Translations under genes and position numbers: made by a program | From: Psychrobacillus antarcticus | GTDB taxonomy: Bacteria > Bacillota > Bacilli > Bacillales_A > Planococcaceae | Assembly (NCBI RefSeq): GCF_029533155.1 | Contig: NZ_JAIZDB010000001.1 | Coordinates: 62,001 to 126,000 of the forward strand | Direction: 5' to 3' | Length of the DNA: 64,000 bases | The notes under the pieces: generated by a model | Databases searched by the model: none | What the model was told of the DNA's origin: nothing | The model's input: only the letters and a program-made list of their open reading frames with translations | Shown: positions 16,458 to 24,747 of the stretch, one piece after another | Position numbering within the stretch: position 1 is the first letter of the stretch | Layout of the letters: every line of letters begins with the position of its first letter

Positions 16458-17420
16458 GTGATTCAAACAATTGGCATAACAACCGATCATAAAATAGTCA
16501 GCGACTTTCCTTTAGAGGATATAAAGCAAAAAAAGTTTGAATGGTACTGGATTGATATCACCGAACCAACCAAAGATGAAGAACTTTTACTTAGTTCTTT
16601 TTTTCATTTTCACCCACTCGCTATCGAAGACTGCCTACAAAGACTCCAGCGCCCTAAGGTGGACTATTATGATGGATATAACTTCTTTGTTTTACATTCG
16701 TTTAACGAAGAAACACTAGAGGCAGAAGAGGTAGACATATTTGTTGGTCAGGATTATGTAGTATCATTTCATTTTCATCCAATGCATGAAATGGAGCAGG
16801 CAAGAGAACATATTAGACAAAATTCCCAAGGTTGGAGTAGAGGTGCTATTCATGCAACCTATCATATTATCGATAAAGTGGTGGATGCCTATTTTCCAAT
16901 TATCTTCAAAATTGAGGGCTATTTAAATGCTGTAGAGGACAAGCTCACTTATGATATGCGCCATTTTTCTTTGGATTCAGTGTTTGATCTTCGAGGAGAT
17001 TTGTTACGTTTAAGACGTACAGTTATTCCTATGAGAGATTTGCTTTATCGCATTTTGAATTCAGAACGAGTAAATTTACAACAAAAAGAGCACACTTACT
17101 TTGCAGACATTTACGATCATTTAATACGATTGACGGAAATGATTGAATCTAATCGGGAGCTTACCGCTGATATCCGAGATAGTCATATGTCCATAAACTC
17201 TAGTAGGATGAACCGAATTATGATGATTTTAACGATTGTTTCGACTATTTTCATCCCTTTGACATTCATCGTTGGCGTATATGGGATGAACTTTGCAAAT
17301 ATGCCCGAGCTTGAGTGGAAATATAGTTATTTTGTGGTACTCGGTGCTATGGTTCTCATTGCGTTTTCCATGCTTGGTTGGTTCAAATATAAAGGATGGT
17401 TTAATCTGTTTAAAAATTAA
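16458..17420 (+). CDS. corA: CorA-family magnesium transporter
   Basis: 320 residues: a large cytoplasmic N-terminal domain, a long alpha helix, and two C-terminal membrane helices. The pore-entrance motif YGMNF, followed by a short MPE loop, lies just after the first helix, as in CorA channels. The product is a pentameric magnesium channel. The proposed start is GTG; the site before it (GAAAGTGTGGGA) is weak. The gene stands alone with a shared terminator downstream; no magnesium riboswitch is visible in the 190 bases upstream. Confidence 0.9.
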   Translation: MIQTIGITTDHKIVSDFPLEDIKQKKFEWYWIDITEPTKDEELLLSSFFHFHPLAIEDCLQRLQRPKVDYYDGYNFFVLHSFNEETLEAEEVDIFVGQDYVVSFHFHPMHEMEQAREHIRQNSQGWSRGAIHATYHIIDKVVDAYFPIIFKIEGYLNAVEDKLTYDMRHFSLDSVFDLRGDLLRLRRTVIPMRDLLYRILNSERVNLQQKEHTYFADIYDHLIRLTEMIESNRELTADIRDSHMSINSSRMNRIMMILTIVSTIFIPLTFIVGVYGMNFANMPELEWKYSYFVVLGAMVLIAFSMLGWFKYKGWFNLFKN

Positions 17421-17461
17421 TAAAAACGAGCAAATTCACATAGAATTTGCTCGTTTTTATT
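17419..17461. terminator. Bidirectional intrinsic terminator
   Basis: AATAAAAACGAGCAAATTC and its complement form a stem of about 19 bp with a 5-nt loop between the converging corA and 17457-18272 genes. T runs follow on both strands, and the stem includes both stop-codon regions. Confidence 0.85.
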
Positions 17462-18272
17462 GATTGGCTGTCCAATAGTAAAACAGTGCTGTAAAAGTAA
17501 GTCTTTCTGTGTGCGTTAAATTATGTGCAAGTGAGACATGGACGTTCATCGCCTGCACTTCAAAGACGGGATGCGTAGCGTATGGAAATATGCCAAAACG
17601 ATACGCTGCTAATAGATGGCCATCTATATCCTTGACGTCAATATCTCCATACATACTTTTCGCTTCCATTTGAAGTAACTTTTCGTTATTTGCATCAAAT
17701 ATAATCGCTCTATTCTTAATCGATATCGTCGACATCACAATAGTAGATACATGAGTATGATTATGCTCAAACACTTTAATTTGCATAAATTTGAGCTTAT
17801 TTTGAATGGTGAATGTAGAAACTACCTTCTCGTCCATTGTTTTTAATTGATAAGTAATTGGAAAGAACATTCCCATTTTGAAAATACTTAGTGTGGTTAG
17901 TTTCATTCGAAAAGGCTGTTCGTCAGTAGGAGTGACTTTATATAAACGTTCACCTGTACCGGATACTAAATAGGTAAGAGGGATTAGCGAGACATCTCGT
18001 TGAAAATTAAGTTCTTGAACCGGAAAATCTGCTGAATAATAGTTACTATCTACTTGCTGCTCGTCCGGTAATTTTTTCGCTACTTGTTGAAAGAAAAAGG
18101 AAGAACAATATAAAATAAAAAACGTAAGACCAACAGCAATATGGTTTTCATAGTCGTTCCACATAAGATCTCTAAAAACTATAAGTAAAACTATGTATAT
18201 ACCTACTAAGAATAAAGATCCATATTTTGTATATTTAGCTGTCTTTTCGTAAATATGCTTCACATTTTTCAC
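17457..18272 (-). CDS. Uncharacterised membrane-anchored protein
   Basis: 271 residues. Two membrane helices (about 17-33 and 45-62) are followed by a soluble domain rich in beta-strand patterns (about 110-265), with segments such as FPITYQLKTMDEKVVSTF and LQMEAKSMYGDIDVKDIDG. The strand-rich pattern with repeated short hairpins recalls tubby-like or LURP-one-like folds, but I cannot confirm this by eye. ATG follows a GAGGTG site. It precedes two other minus-strand genes only loosely and has its own terminator. Confidence 0.7.
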   Translation of the reverse strand: MKNVKHIYEKTAKYTKYGSLFLVGIYIVLLIVFRDLMWNDYENHIAVGLTFFILYCSSFFFQQVAKKLPDEQQVDSNYYSADFPVQELNFQRDVSLIPLTYLVSGTGERLYKVTPTDEQPFRMKLTTLSIFKMGMFFPITYQLKTMDEKVVSTFTIQNKLKFMQIKVFEHNHTHVSTIVMSTISIKNRAIIFDANNEKLLQMEAKSMYGDIDVKDIDGHLLAAYRFGIFPYATHPVFEVQAMNVHVSLAHNLTHTERLTFTALFYYWTANQ

Positions 18273-18327
18273 CTCTAATAGTCTATACGAAGAGTTTGAT
18301 AAATGGTTTCACCAAAATTCTGAACAG

Positions 18328-18367
18328 AAAAACCTGTAAAGACAATCTAGAGTCTGTACAGGTTTTC
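18328..18367 (-). terminator. Intrinsic terminator after the small membrane protein gene
   Basis: On the minus strand AAAACCTGTACAGAC pairs with GTCTTTACAGGTTTT with one bulge; a TTTTTC tail follows. It starts at the stop codon of the 18366-18743 gene. Confidence 0.75.
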
Positions 18368-18743
18368 ATTGTTTCTCTAAAGCTCTTCCAAATAGCTTGC
18401 CGATAAAATACCACAATATATATATACCTAGTACGATACATACAAAGAACAGGACACTTTCCATTTTTTCTGGTAGACCTATAGGCTCTATGAATATTTG
18501 GATCGTAACTAATAGATAAATGATACCTGCAATACCTGCTAGTAAAACGATACCAATAATAGATAGCTGCGAATAGGTTAGTTGGTTTATCTGGTGACGA
18601 TGCTTAATGAATTCCAAGAGAATCACGAGCACAATTGCTGTGAAAGTGATGGTGATTTCTTGAAGATAAATAGAATTGATTAAATATATGACGAGCAACA
18701 TAATCATCAAATATTTGTATAGATCATCAATTTGTTTTAGCAC
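18366..18743 (-). CDS. Small integral membrane protein of unknown function
   Basis: 125 residues with four predicted membrane helices (about 10-26, 30-46, 60-82, 97-117) and short charged loops (EFIKHRHQ). No catalytic motif or recognised family. It starts 19 bases after the thioesterase gene stop, so the two may be cotranscribed, and it ends in its own terminator. It could be a small permease-like or stress membrane protein; no function is assigned. Confidence 0.65.
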   Translation of the reverse strand: MLKQIDDLYKYLMIMLLVIYLINSIYLQEITITFTAIVLVILLEFIKHRHQINQLTYSQLSIIGIVLLAGIAGIIYLLVTIQIFIEPIGLPEKMESVLFFVCIVLGIYILWYFIGKLFGRALEKQ

Positions 18744-18762
18744 TTAGCCACTTCCTACTCTA

Positions 18763-19236
18763 TTAGTACTTCATTTCTAAGCGTTGCTTTCGATGTGCGC
18801 GCCTAGCTGGCCCTGTTTCAAATAGACGTTTTTCATCTTCCGTTTCCGGATGTATTCCTGGAACAGGTACAGATTTCCCATTTCCATCGACTGCGACCAT
18901 CGTGACATATGACTCCGTTGTAAGTTTTTCTTCCCCTGTAATAAGGTTCATGGATGTTACCTGAACATAAACTTCCATGGAAGAACGGCCTGTAGATGAA
19001 ACAACTGCCTCTAGCTCCAGTACGTCTCCTACTTTTGCAGATGAAAGAAAGTCTACAGAATCTATAGAAGCTGTTACTACGGCACCTTGTGCATGCTTCA
19101 TGGAGGAAATAGCTGCAATTTCATCGATAAACGCAAGCACTCTCCCACCAAAGATTGTTTCGTGGTGATTTGTATCAGGAGGCAAAATTAAATGCGTTTG
19201 AATTGTCCTGGATTGATTCATTGGATTGGTGTTCAT
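18763..19236 (-). CDS. ykhA: Acyl-CoA thioesterase, YkhA/BACH hotdog family
   Basis: 157 residues, a single hotdog domain. The motif HETIFGGRVLAFIDEIAA carries the catalytic and CoA-binding segment of the 4HBT-II/BACH family, followed by ASIDSVDFLSSAKVGD and a lysine/arginine-rich tail RRAHRKQR. Members hydrolyse medium- and long-chain acyl-CoAs in the cytoplasm as hexamers. ATG is preceded by a GAGTTAGAGTA region that is a modest site. It lies upstream of a small membrane protein gene. Confidence 0.88.
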   Translation of the reverse strand: MNTNPMNQSRTIQTHLILPPDTNHHETIFGGRVLAFIDEIAAISSMKHAQGAVVTASIDSVDFLSSAKVGDVLELEAVVSSTGRSSMEVYVQVTSMNLITGEEKLTTESYVTMVAVDGNGKSVPVPGIHPETEDEKRLFETGPARRAHRKQRLEMKY

Positions 19237-19286
19237 TACTCTAACTCCTCTTATATAGATAATCTATGTTTAGTATAACATGTTCA

Positions 19287-20252
19287 TTAATTAGAGCCAG
19301 AATTTGCTGATGCTACACTAGTCGCTGCGATAGTCGAAATCATAATCGCTTGTTGTGCTTGTAATATAAGCTCTAGGGAAGTGGCCATGGAAATTGCGGC
19401 AGTTGCATAGGCTTCCTTTGAGGATCTTAAAGACAATCCAAAAGCAATTGGGAGGGCTGAGTCTTTATACCATGAAAATAATTTCATATTAGCAATGGAT
19501 TCATAGGATGCTACAACCTCGTTTAATTGTTCTTCTTCTAATTTTAATGCTGCCATAAATCCTATAATCGGGTATTGTGCTTGAGATGTTTTTATTTTAA
19601 CGCTTTTTAATCCATTACGAATAATTACTGCTCTACTCACCATATTTTCTTCATATACTGGGTTAGAATACGTAAGAACTTGCGACATCCACTGTAGTTC
19701 ATTTCCTGTGTAAAATTTATGTTGCTTTAATTCTTTGTAATAGCGATTCATCGTTTCAGCTCGAACAGCTGTATCGCCTTCCATTTTGCCGAGAAACATG
19801 GCATATGGATAATCATCCGTAGAAGTTAAAAAGCGATGATGTCCCTTCATATCATCCATCAATTTATGTGCCATTTTCATTTCAAATGGCCATTGATCTT
19901 TTTGATCCGACATCATAAGTGCTGCTAAATACGTATAGCTATTCATTTTAAAACCAAACTGTTTTAAAGCATCAGCTTTTTCCATTAACAGATTTACTGC
20001 TTGTTCTGAGTCTACTCCGGAAACATCTAAAGTTGCAACAAAAAGAGGGTGTAAATGGGAGCGTAAAGCAGAAAAGATTCCTGCTCTTTTTTTCAAATGG
20101 GTAGCGATTTCTTGATATCGAGTTTCATCGAATTCCTTCTCCAACGTTACATAATACCCTGCAAGAGATAATGTTATGCGTTTATCAACCGTCCAACCTA
20201 CTGTTTTTTTCAGTGCATTAAATGTTTGTTCTAATTTTTGTTCAACGACCAT
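19287..20252 (-). CDS. DUF4003 family protein
   Basis: 321 residues, predicted almost wholly alpha-helical. The opening pattern (YYVTLEKEFDETRYQE, AGIFSALRSHLHPLF) and the later SYTYLAALMMS match my recollection of the DUF4003 family of Bacillales. No enzyme motif is evident and the function is unknown. It contains no signal peptide; the C-terminal 40 residues are small and alanine-rich. The ATG at 20252 is eight bases from AAAGGAG; an in-frame GTG three codons earlier overlaps that site. It stands between ykhA and the divergent rluF. Confidence 0.7.
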   Translation of the reverse strand: MVVEQKLEQTFNALKKTVGWTVDKRITLSLAGYYVTLEKEFDETRYQEIATHLKKRAGIFSALRSHLHPLFVATLDVSGVDSEQAVNLLMEKADALKQFGFKMNSYTYLAALMMSDQKDQWPFEMKMAHKLMDDMKGHHRFLTSTDDYPYAMFLGKMEGDTAVRAETMNRYYKELKQHKFYTGNELQWMSQVLTYSNPVYEENMVSRAVIIRNGLKSVKIKTSQAQYPIIGFMAALKLEEEQLNEVVASYESIANMKLFSWYKDSALPIAFGLSLRSSKEAYATAAISMATSLELILQAQQAIMISTIAATSVASANSGSN

Positions 20253-20343
20253 GTAAATCACTCCTTTCTATTTTATACGGTATTACTCTAAATTAGTTTC
20301 AACTTTTGGTATAATTAATGCAACAAGAAAAGTAGGTGTCTAT

Positions 20344-21048
20344 ATGCGGATTAATAAATTTCTAAGTGAAGCAGGGATCATTTCTAGACGCGGTGCCGAC
20401 AAATGGATTACGGATGGTAGAGTAATGATTAACGGAAAAAAGGCAGAACTCGGTAGTAAAGTAGAAGCTGGGGACGATGTTCACGTAGACGGTCAGCAAA
20501 TTGTCGTTGAACAGCCACTCGTTTATCTAGTATTAAATAAACCTGTAGGTATTACTAGTACTACAGAAACTCATGTAAAAGGTAATATCGTTGATTTTGT
20601 TAACCATCCACTACGTATTTTCCATATTGGTCGTTTAGATAAAGATTCCGATGGTTTAATACTTCTGACAAATGACGGCGATATTGTAAATGAAATTCTT
20701 CGTGCAGAAAATAGCCACGATAAAGAATATATAGTGACAGTCAACGAGAAAATCACCGATACATTTATAGAAAAGATGGCTGCTGGGGTAAACATACTTG
20801 GTACAACAACTTTGCCATGTAAAGTAAAAAAGATTGGACCAAAAACGTTCAACATTGTCTTAACACAAGGCTTAAATCGTCAAATCCGTAGAATGTGTTC
20901 AGCATTAGATTTTTCAGTGAAAAGACTACAACGAATACGAATCATGAACATATCTATTGAAGGTCTTCCTATAGGGGAATGGAGAGAACTTATACCTACT
21001 GAAAAAGCAGAACTATTTCGTACGCTTAACTATTCACCCAAACGGTAA
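20344..21048 (+). CDS. rluF: 23S rRNA pseudouridine synthase, RluF type
   Basis: 234 residues: an N-terminal S4 RNA-binding domain (about 1-60, INKFLSEAGIISRR) and an RsuA/RluB-E-F catalytic domain with the active aspartate in GRLDKDSDGLILLTNDG (about 97-113) and the LTQGLNRQIRRM motif. RluF modifies U2604 (and U2605) of 23S rRNA helix 74 near the peptidyl-transferase centre. The RQIRRMCSALDF segment favours RluF over RsuA or RluB. ATG follows AGTAGGTG. Monocistronic, with a strong terminator shared with the converging Mur-ligase gene. Confidence 0.85.
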   Translation: MRINKFLSEAGIISRRGADKWITDGRVMINGKKAELGSKVEAGDDVHVDGQQIVVEQPLVYLVLNKPVGITSTTETHVKGNIVDFVNHPLRIFHIGRLDKDSDGLILLTNDGDIVNEILRAENSHDKEYIVTVNEKITDTFIEKMAAGVNILGTTTLPCKVKKIGPKTFNIVLTQGLNRQIRRMCSALDFSVKRLQRIRIMNISIEGLPIGEWRELIPTEKAELFRTLNYSPKR

Positions 21049-21085
21049 TAGTACATCAGAAGAATACGGTAAATTTCTATACTTT

Positions 21086-21124
21086 GAAAAAAGCAGTTCC
21101 ATTCATAATGGAACTGCTTTTTTC
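21086..21124. terminator. Bidirectional intrinsic terminator
   Basis: AAAAAAGCAGTTCCAT and ATGGAACTGCTTTTTT form a 16-bp stem with a 4-nt loop between the converging rluF and Mur-ligase genes. Confidence 0.9.
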
Positions 21125-21129
21125 ATATA

Positions 21130-22671
21130 TTATGTGTTTCCAGCTACTCGTTTTTCGAGTGGTTGGAATAATTTCTTTTTATCGACATTCGGACGAATAA
21201 CTTCTAATTGCTCTAGTGCAAGTTTTGCGCCATAATCCATTCCTTGGCACCCAGCTAGTAACAGTAAATCCCCATTTACAACATCATGTAAACTGCGTTT
21301 TATCGCTTCCGGTAACTCCTCGTAAAGTTGAACTTCGATACCTGCCTCTTCCATAACTTCCATGAACACTGCAAGCTCACTCTTCGAAACAACATCTTTT
21401 TGAGTCACATGGGAACGACTTAATGTAGCAATTACTTCATGTATACCAAGCTTTGGTGCCCATTTAGCAATTGTTTCTGCATTTTCTCTGTTCACTGTTA
21501 CACCACGATCTCCACGAATAGCATAAACAAGCTTGATGCGTTTATAGTCCATCTTTTCCAAAGTACCTAGCGTAATGTCTATATTCCCGCTATTTGCAAA
21601 GTGGTCATCAATAATTTTAAAATCATCTTCAAAAATAATTTCAAAACGACGTTCTACCCCTACAAACTCTGCCAAACTCTTTTGGATAGTAGTTACTGGT
21701 ATTTCACATAACAGTCCAATGACAATACTGACCATTGAGTTATATACAGAGTGGAAACCAGGAGTAGAAAGTTCAACTGTAAACTTTTGCTGGGGGATAA
21801 CAAGATCCTGTGTCACTAAATCTTGTTGAATTTCCACTGTGAATTTTGCTCGACCAGTTGATAAGTCTAAATTTGTACAAATAACATCTGCCGATTGCTC
21901 TTCCACGCCAATGGTGATAACCTTTGCTTTTGTTTTATTCACAAGGGAGGCTGAATATGAATCATCTAAGTTTAAAATGGCAACTTTATCAGCACTAGCA
22001 TTACGAATTAAACTAGATTTATGATGAAAATAGTTTTCAAAAGAGGAATGCAAGTCAATATGCTCACGACTAATATTATTTAGTGTGACGATATCAAAGT
22101 CTACGCAACCTATACGATTTAATTCCAAAGCGGAAGAGGATACTTCCATCGTTGCATGGCTTACCTTTTCATCCACCATTTGCGCATAAAATCGTTGTAA
22201 ATCTAGAGATTCAGGTGTTGTTAGTTCAGAAGGCTCTGCATAATCACCAATCTTCACAACAACAGTTCCCATAAGCCCCGTTTTCAAGCCATGGTTTTCT
22301 AAAATGGCATTGGTCATAAACGAAGTAGATGTCTTTCCGTTTGTCGCGGTGATCCCAATCGTTTTCAACTTCTGAGTAGGATGATTATAGAAAGCGTCGG
22401 CAAGTGTAGCAAGCGCCACGCGTCCATTCTCTACTTTATATTGTGGTACTTCAATTTGATCGATGAAGTCTTCTACCACTAAAGCAACTGCACCATTCTC
22501 AACAGCTTGTCCTGCATATTGGTGTCCATCCGTTTTAAATCCTTTTATACACACGAACACCTGCCCTTTTTCCACTTTGCGTGAATTATAAGCAAGTCCC
22601 GTTACATCTATTGGTCCAGCATTTTTAGTTTCTAAAACAGGTATATGCTTCATTAAATTTATAATTTCCAT
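21130..22671 (-). CDS. Atypical Mur ligase, MurE-like
   Basis: 513 residues with the three-domain Mur ligase layout. Retained: an N-terminal uridine-type domain with YNSRKV, the P-loop TATNGKTS (108-115), TTPESLDLQ, MEVSSSALELNR, and the lysine in HHKSSL near 218 that is carbamylated in MurE. Changed: the domain-3 signature DYAHTPD reads DDHFANSGN, and the DNPR/DNPA recognition loop is absent (IATLSRSHVT at that place). It therefore probably ligates something other than the usual third residue of the stem peptide, or acts in recycling. It stands outside any dcw cluster. ATG follows AAAGGTGG by seven bases. Standard MurE remains possible if this lineage is unusual, since Planococcaceae use Lys or Orn walls. 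Confidence 0.75.
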   Translation of the reverse strand: MEIINLMKHIPVLETKNAGPIDVTGLAYNSRKVEKGQVFVCIKGFKTDGHQYAGQAVENGAVALVVEDFIDQIEVPQYKVENGRVALATLADAFYNHPTQKLKTIGITATNGKTSTSFMTNAILENHGLKTGLMGTVVVKIGDYAEPSELTTPESLDLQRFYAQMVDEKVSHATMEVSSSALELNRIGCVDFDIVTLNNISREHIDLHSSFENYFHHKSSLIRNASADKVAILNLDDSYSASLVNKTKAKVITIGVEEQSADVICTNLDLSTGRAKFTVEIQQDLVTQDLVIPQQKFTVELSTPGFHSVYNSMVSIVIGLLCEIPVTTIQKSLAEFVGVERRFEIIFEDDFKIIDDHFANSGNIDITLGTLEKMDYKRIKLVYAIRGDRGVTVNRENAETIAKWAPKLGIHEVIATLSRSHVTQKDVVSKSELAVFMEVMEEAGIEVQLYEELPEAIKRSLHDVVNGDLLLLAGCQGMDYGAKLALEQLEVIRPNVDKKKLFQPLEKRVAGNT

Positions 22672-22785
22672 CAAAAGGCCACCTTTTATAGTAAATCTTC
22701 TCCATCAGTTTACCTCAATTACGATAAGAATTAAACTCTTATACGGTGTTTTGTTGTTAAGTAGCAGAATTCTTCTTTAAAAAAC

Positions 22786-22818
22786 AAAAACCAAGAAGCG
22801 CTTGTCTTCTTGGTTTTT
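22786..22818. terminator. Bidirectional intrinsic terminator
   Basis: AAAAACCAAGAAG and CTTCTTGGTTTTT form a 13-bp stem with a 7-nt loop directly after the stop codon of the 22821-23123 gene, upstream of the Mur-ligase gene. Confidence 0.85.
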
Positions 22819-22820
22819 AT

Positions 22821-23123
22821 CTAGACGGTTTTGTTATAATGTTCTTTACAAAAAGCAAGAATAATAGCTTCTTCATCCTCTTCTAAACCGAAATCTAATA
22901 CTTTTCCGTTGCTTCGGTTTAAGAAATGGTATTGTACAATGCGTGCTTCTGCTTCTTCTATTACTAGAAGCACACGTAAATCTAATGAGTTATTTTCATC
23001 AAAAAGTTCATCATCTTCAGGTACTTCCATACCAAGTAAAAATTCATAGCGATCGCCTGTTATAATTCCTGTTGGATCGTTTAACTTATCAACCTCGTAG
23101 GATGTTATTTTCAAAAAGTCCAC
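22821..23123 (-). CDS. Small acidic protein, DUF6509-like
   Basis: 100 residues, acidic, with the pattern DPTGIITGDRYEFLLGMEVPE, then VQYHFLN and a C-terminal LEEDEEAIILAFCKEHY. This resembles the small DUF6509 family of Bacillales as I recall it, of unknown function. No membrane segment or signal. The ATG has a GGAGGTG ribosome site. It has its own terminator and is probably monocistronic. Confidence 0.6.
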   Translation of the reverse strand: MDFLKITSYEVDKLNDPTGIITGDRYEFLLGMEVPEDDELFDENNSLDLRVLLVIEEAEARIVQYHFLNRSNGKVLDFGLEEDEEAIILAFCKEHYNKTV

Positions 23124-23211
23124 CTCCGTATATACAGTTTATCATTTTTTCTAGATAATAATCCATTTTCCACATTATTAATACAATATGCTATATAACT
23201 TTGAAATTTGT

Positions 23212-24216
23212 TTAGTACGATTTTTCCAATTCTAGCATCATTGCATATGCTCCTTTAGATTTGTTTGAGCATACAGCTACGATAACATTCTTATGCGGAT
23301 AATAGGCTGAGTGAAAACTCACTCCAGGATCATATCCCATGACATGATATTTATAGATTTCGTTTTCTTGTTTCTCTATCCAAATTCCATACCCATAATA
23401 ACTATCATTTTCCTCATGAACTTGTGGAGTCAATAGTATTGTTTTATCGTTCAATAATTTATCTTGTATAAATGCTTCCCAAAACAACACCATATCCTCG
23501 GCAGTGACAAATGCTCCACCATCTGATCCTCCCTGTACGGGAAGTGAATACATATTTGTTTTCCATGTACCGTCTTCATGATCTATATAACCAATTGCTG
23601 TTTTAGTAGGTAATGCATCTAATGCAAAATAACCGGAGTTTCTCATCCCTGCTTTGTCCATAATATTCTGTTGAACATAGTCTATGAATACCATTCCACT
23701 CACTTTTTCTACAATCAAACCTAGAACTATGTATCCCGCATTATTATAATAAAACTTCTCACCGGGTTTAAATTTTTGCTGCTCCTTTTGAAATAAAGGT
23801 AAAAAATCATGCAGTCGGCGGATATGGTACATCGGAGTCTTTATCCATAACTCTTCAAAGTCATCCATTATTTCCTCATCAAAATAATCTGGAATACCCG
23901 AAGTATGTGTTAATAGATGATGAACTGTTACACCTTCATGGAAATCTGGAAAAGAAATGTCTAATACGTCTCGTAAAAGGGTATCAAAACTCAAATTCCC
24001 TGCTTCTACAAGCTGCGCAATCGCAACCGCAGTAAATAATTTACACCCCGAAGCAATCCCAAAGCGAGTTTGCTTTTCATTCAATATAGAGTCTACACGA
24101 TTAGCGTATCCAAAACTAGCCTGAAGATGCGCCGATTCATCTTGTTTCAAAAAAATAGATCCTGAAAATTGATTTTCTGTTTGAATCTTTTTTAATTGAT
24201 TCGTTAAATTATCCAT
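23212..24216 (-). CDS. Serine hydrolase, class C beta-lactamase-like fold
   Basis: 334 residues of the PF00144-type penicillin-binding/beta-lactamase superfamily. SxxK appears as SGCKLF near residue 57, the YxN motif as YYNNAGY, and an HxG-like MGYDPG near the C-terminus. No signal peptide is visible, so it would act in the cytoplasm. Members are esterases, D-aminopeptidases or D-Ala carboxypeptidase relatives; the substrate is unknown. The second of two near-adjacent ATGs is chosen because it lies seven bases from AGGGGTG. It follows the DUF4825 gene by 12 bases and probably shares its transcript with the upstream ATPase. Confidence 0.8.
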   Translation of the reverse strand: MDNLTNQLKKIQTENQFSGSIFLKQDESAHLQASFGYANRVDSILNEKQTRFGIASGCKLFTAVAIAQLVEAGNLSFDTLLRDVLDISFPDFHEGVTVHHLLTHTSGIPDYFDEEIMDDFEELWIKTPMYHIRRLHDFLPLFQKEQQKFKPGEKFYYNNAGYIVLGLIVEKVSGMVFIDYVQQNIMDKAGMRNSGYFALDALPTKTAIGYIDHEDGTWKTNMYSLPVQGGSDGGAFVTAEDMVLFWEAFIQDKLLNDKTILLTPQVHEENDSYYGYGIWIEKQENEIYKYHVMGYDPGVSFHSAYYPHKNVIVAVCSNKSKGAYAMMLELEKSY

Positions 24217-24228
24217 AACCATACACCC

Positions 24229-24747
24229 CTATTTTGTATATTGATCAATCCAATCGGTCACTGTGCTGTCCATTAGCGGATTTTGAAGTTTTTGCTTAAA
24301 TAACACTGGGTCTATTAATTTTTCAAAATCATCACCAAACCATTGCTCCACATTCTCTCTCGTTATTACATAGGATTGGTCCGAAAAACGCATATCGACT
24401 AGTTCTAAATTTTTTATCAAAACAAAAGCTGCTGTCGCATTATATATAACCGTTTTTTCATCACCACTCGCATTGTAATTGACAACGACTGTGTGTGAGT
24501 CTGGTTCCAATTCTACTAAATCTCTATAATTGGAAAGAGGAAGATTATTAAATAGATTTGTGATATTAGAGTTATTGCCCATATACTCATTTTCGTAGGC
24601 TAGTACTTTTTTAAAGTTGTGAGTCTCGACAGAAAGTTGTTCCATATCTTCTTGCTCTACTTGTTTCTGATTATTACTAAGCACAGAAACTACTCCTAGT
24701 AATAATACAAAAGCGATGCCAACTACTAAACCGATTGTCTTTTGCAA
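24229..24747 (-). CDS. Membrane-anchored DUF4825-like protein
   Basis: 172 residues: one N-terminal membrane helix (about 5-24) and an outside domain with YMGNNSNITNLFNNLPLSNY, the pattern of DUF4825 proteins of Bacillales. Its start codon follows the ATPase stop codon without any gap, so translation is almost certainly coupled. A role as partner or modulator of the calcium-type pump is an inference from that coupling. No catalytic motif is seen. The helix lacks a lipobox cysteine. Confidence 0.65.
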   Translation of the reverse strand: MQKTIGLVVGIAFVLLLGVVSVLSNNQKQVEQEDMEQLSVETHNFKKVLAYENEYMGNNSNITNLFNNLPLSNYRDLVELEPDSHTVVVNYNASGDEKTVIYNATAAFVLIKNLELVDMRFSDQSYVITRENVEQWFGDDFEKLIDPVLFKQKLQNPLMDSTVTDWIDQYTK

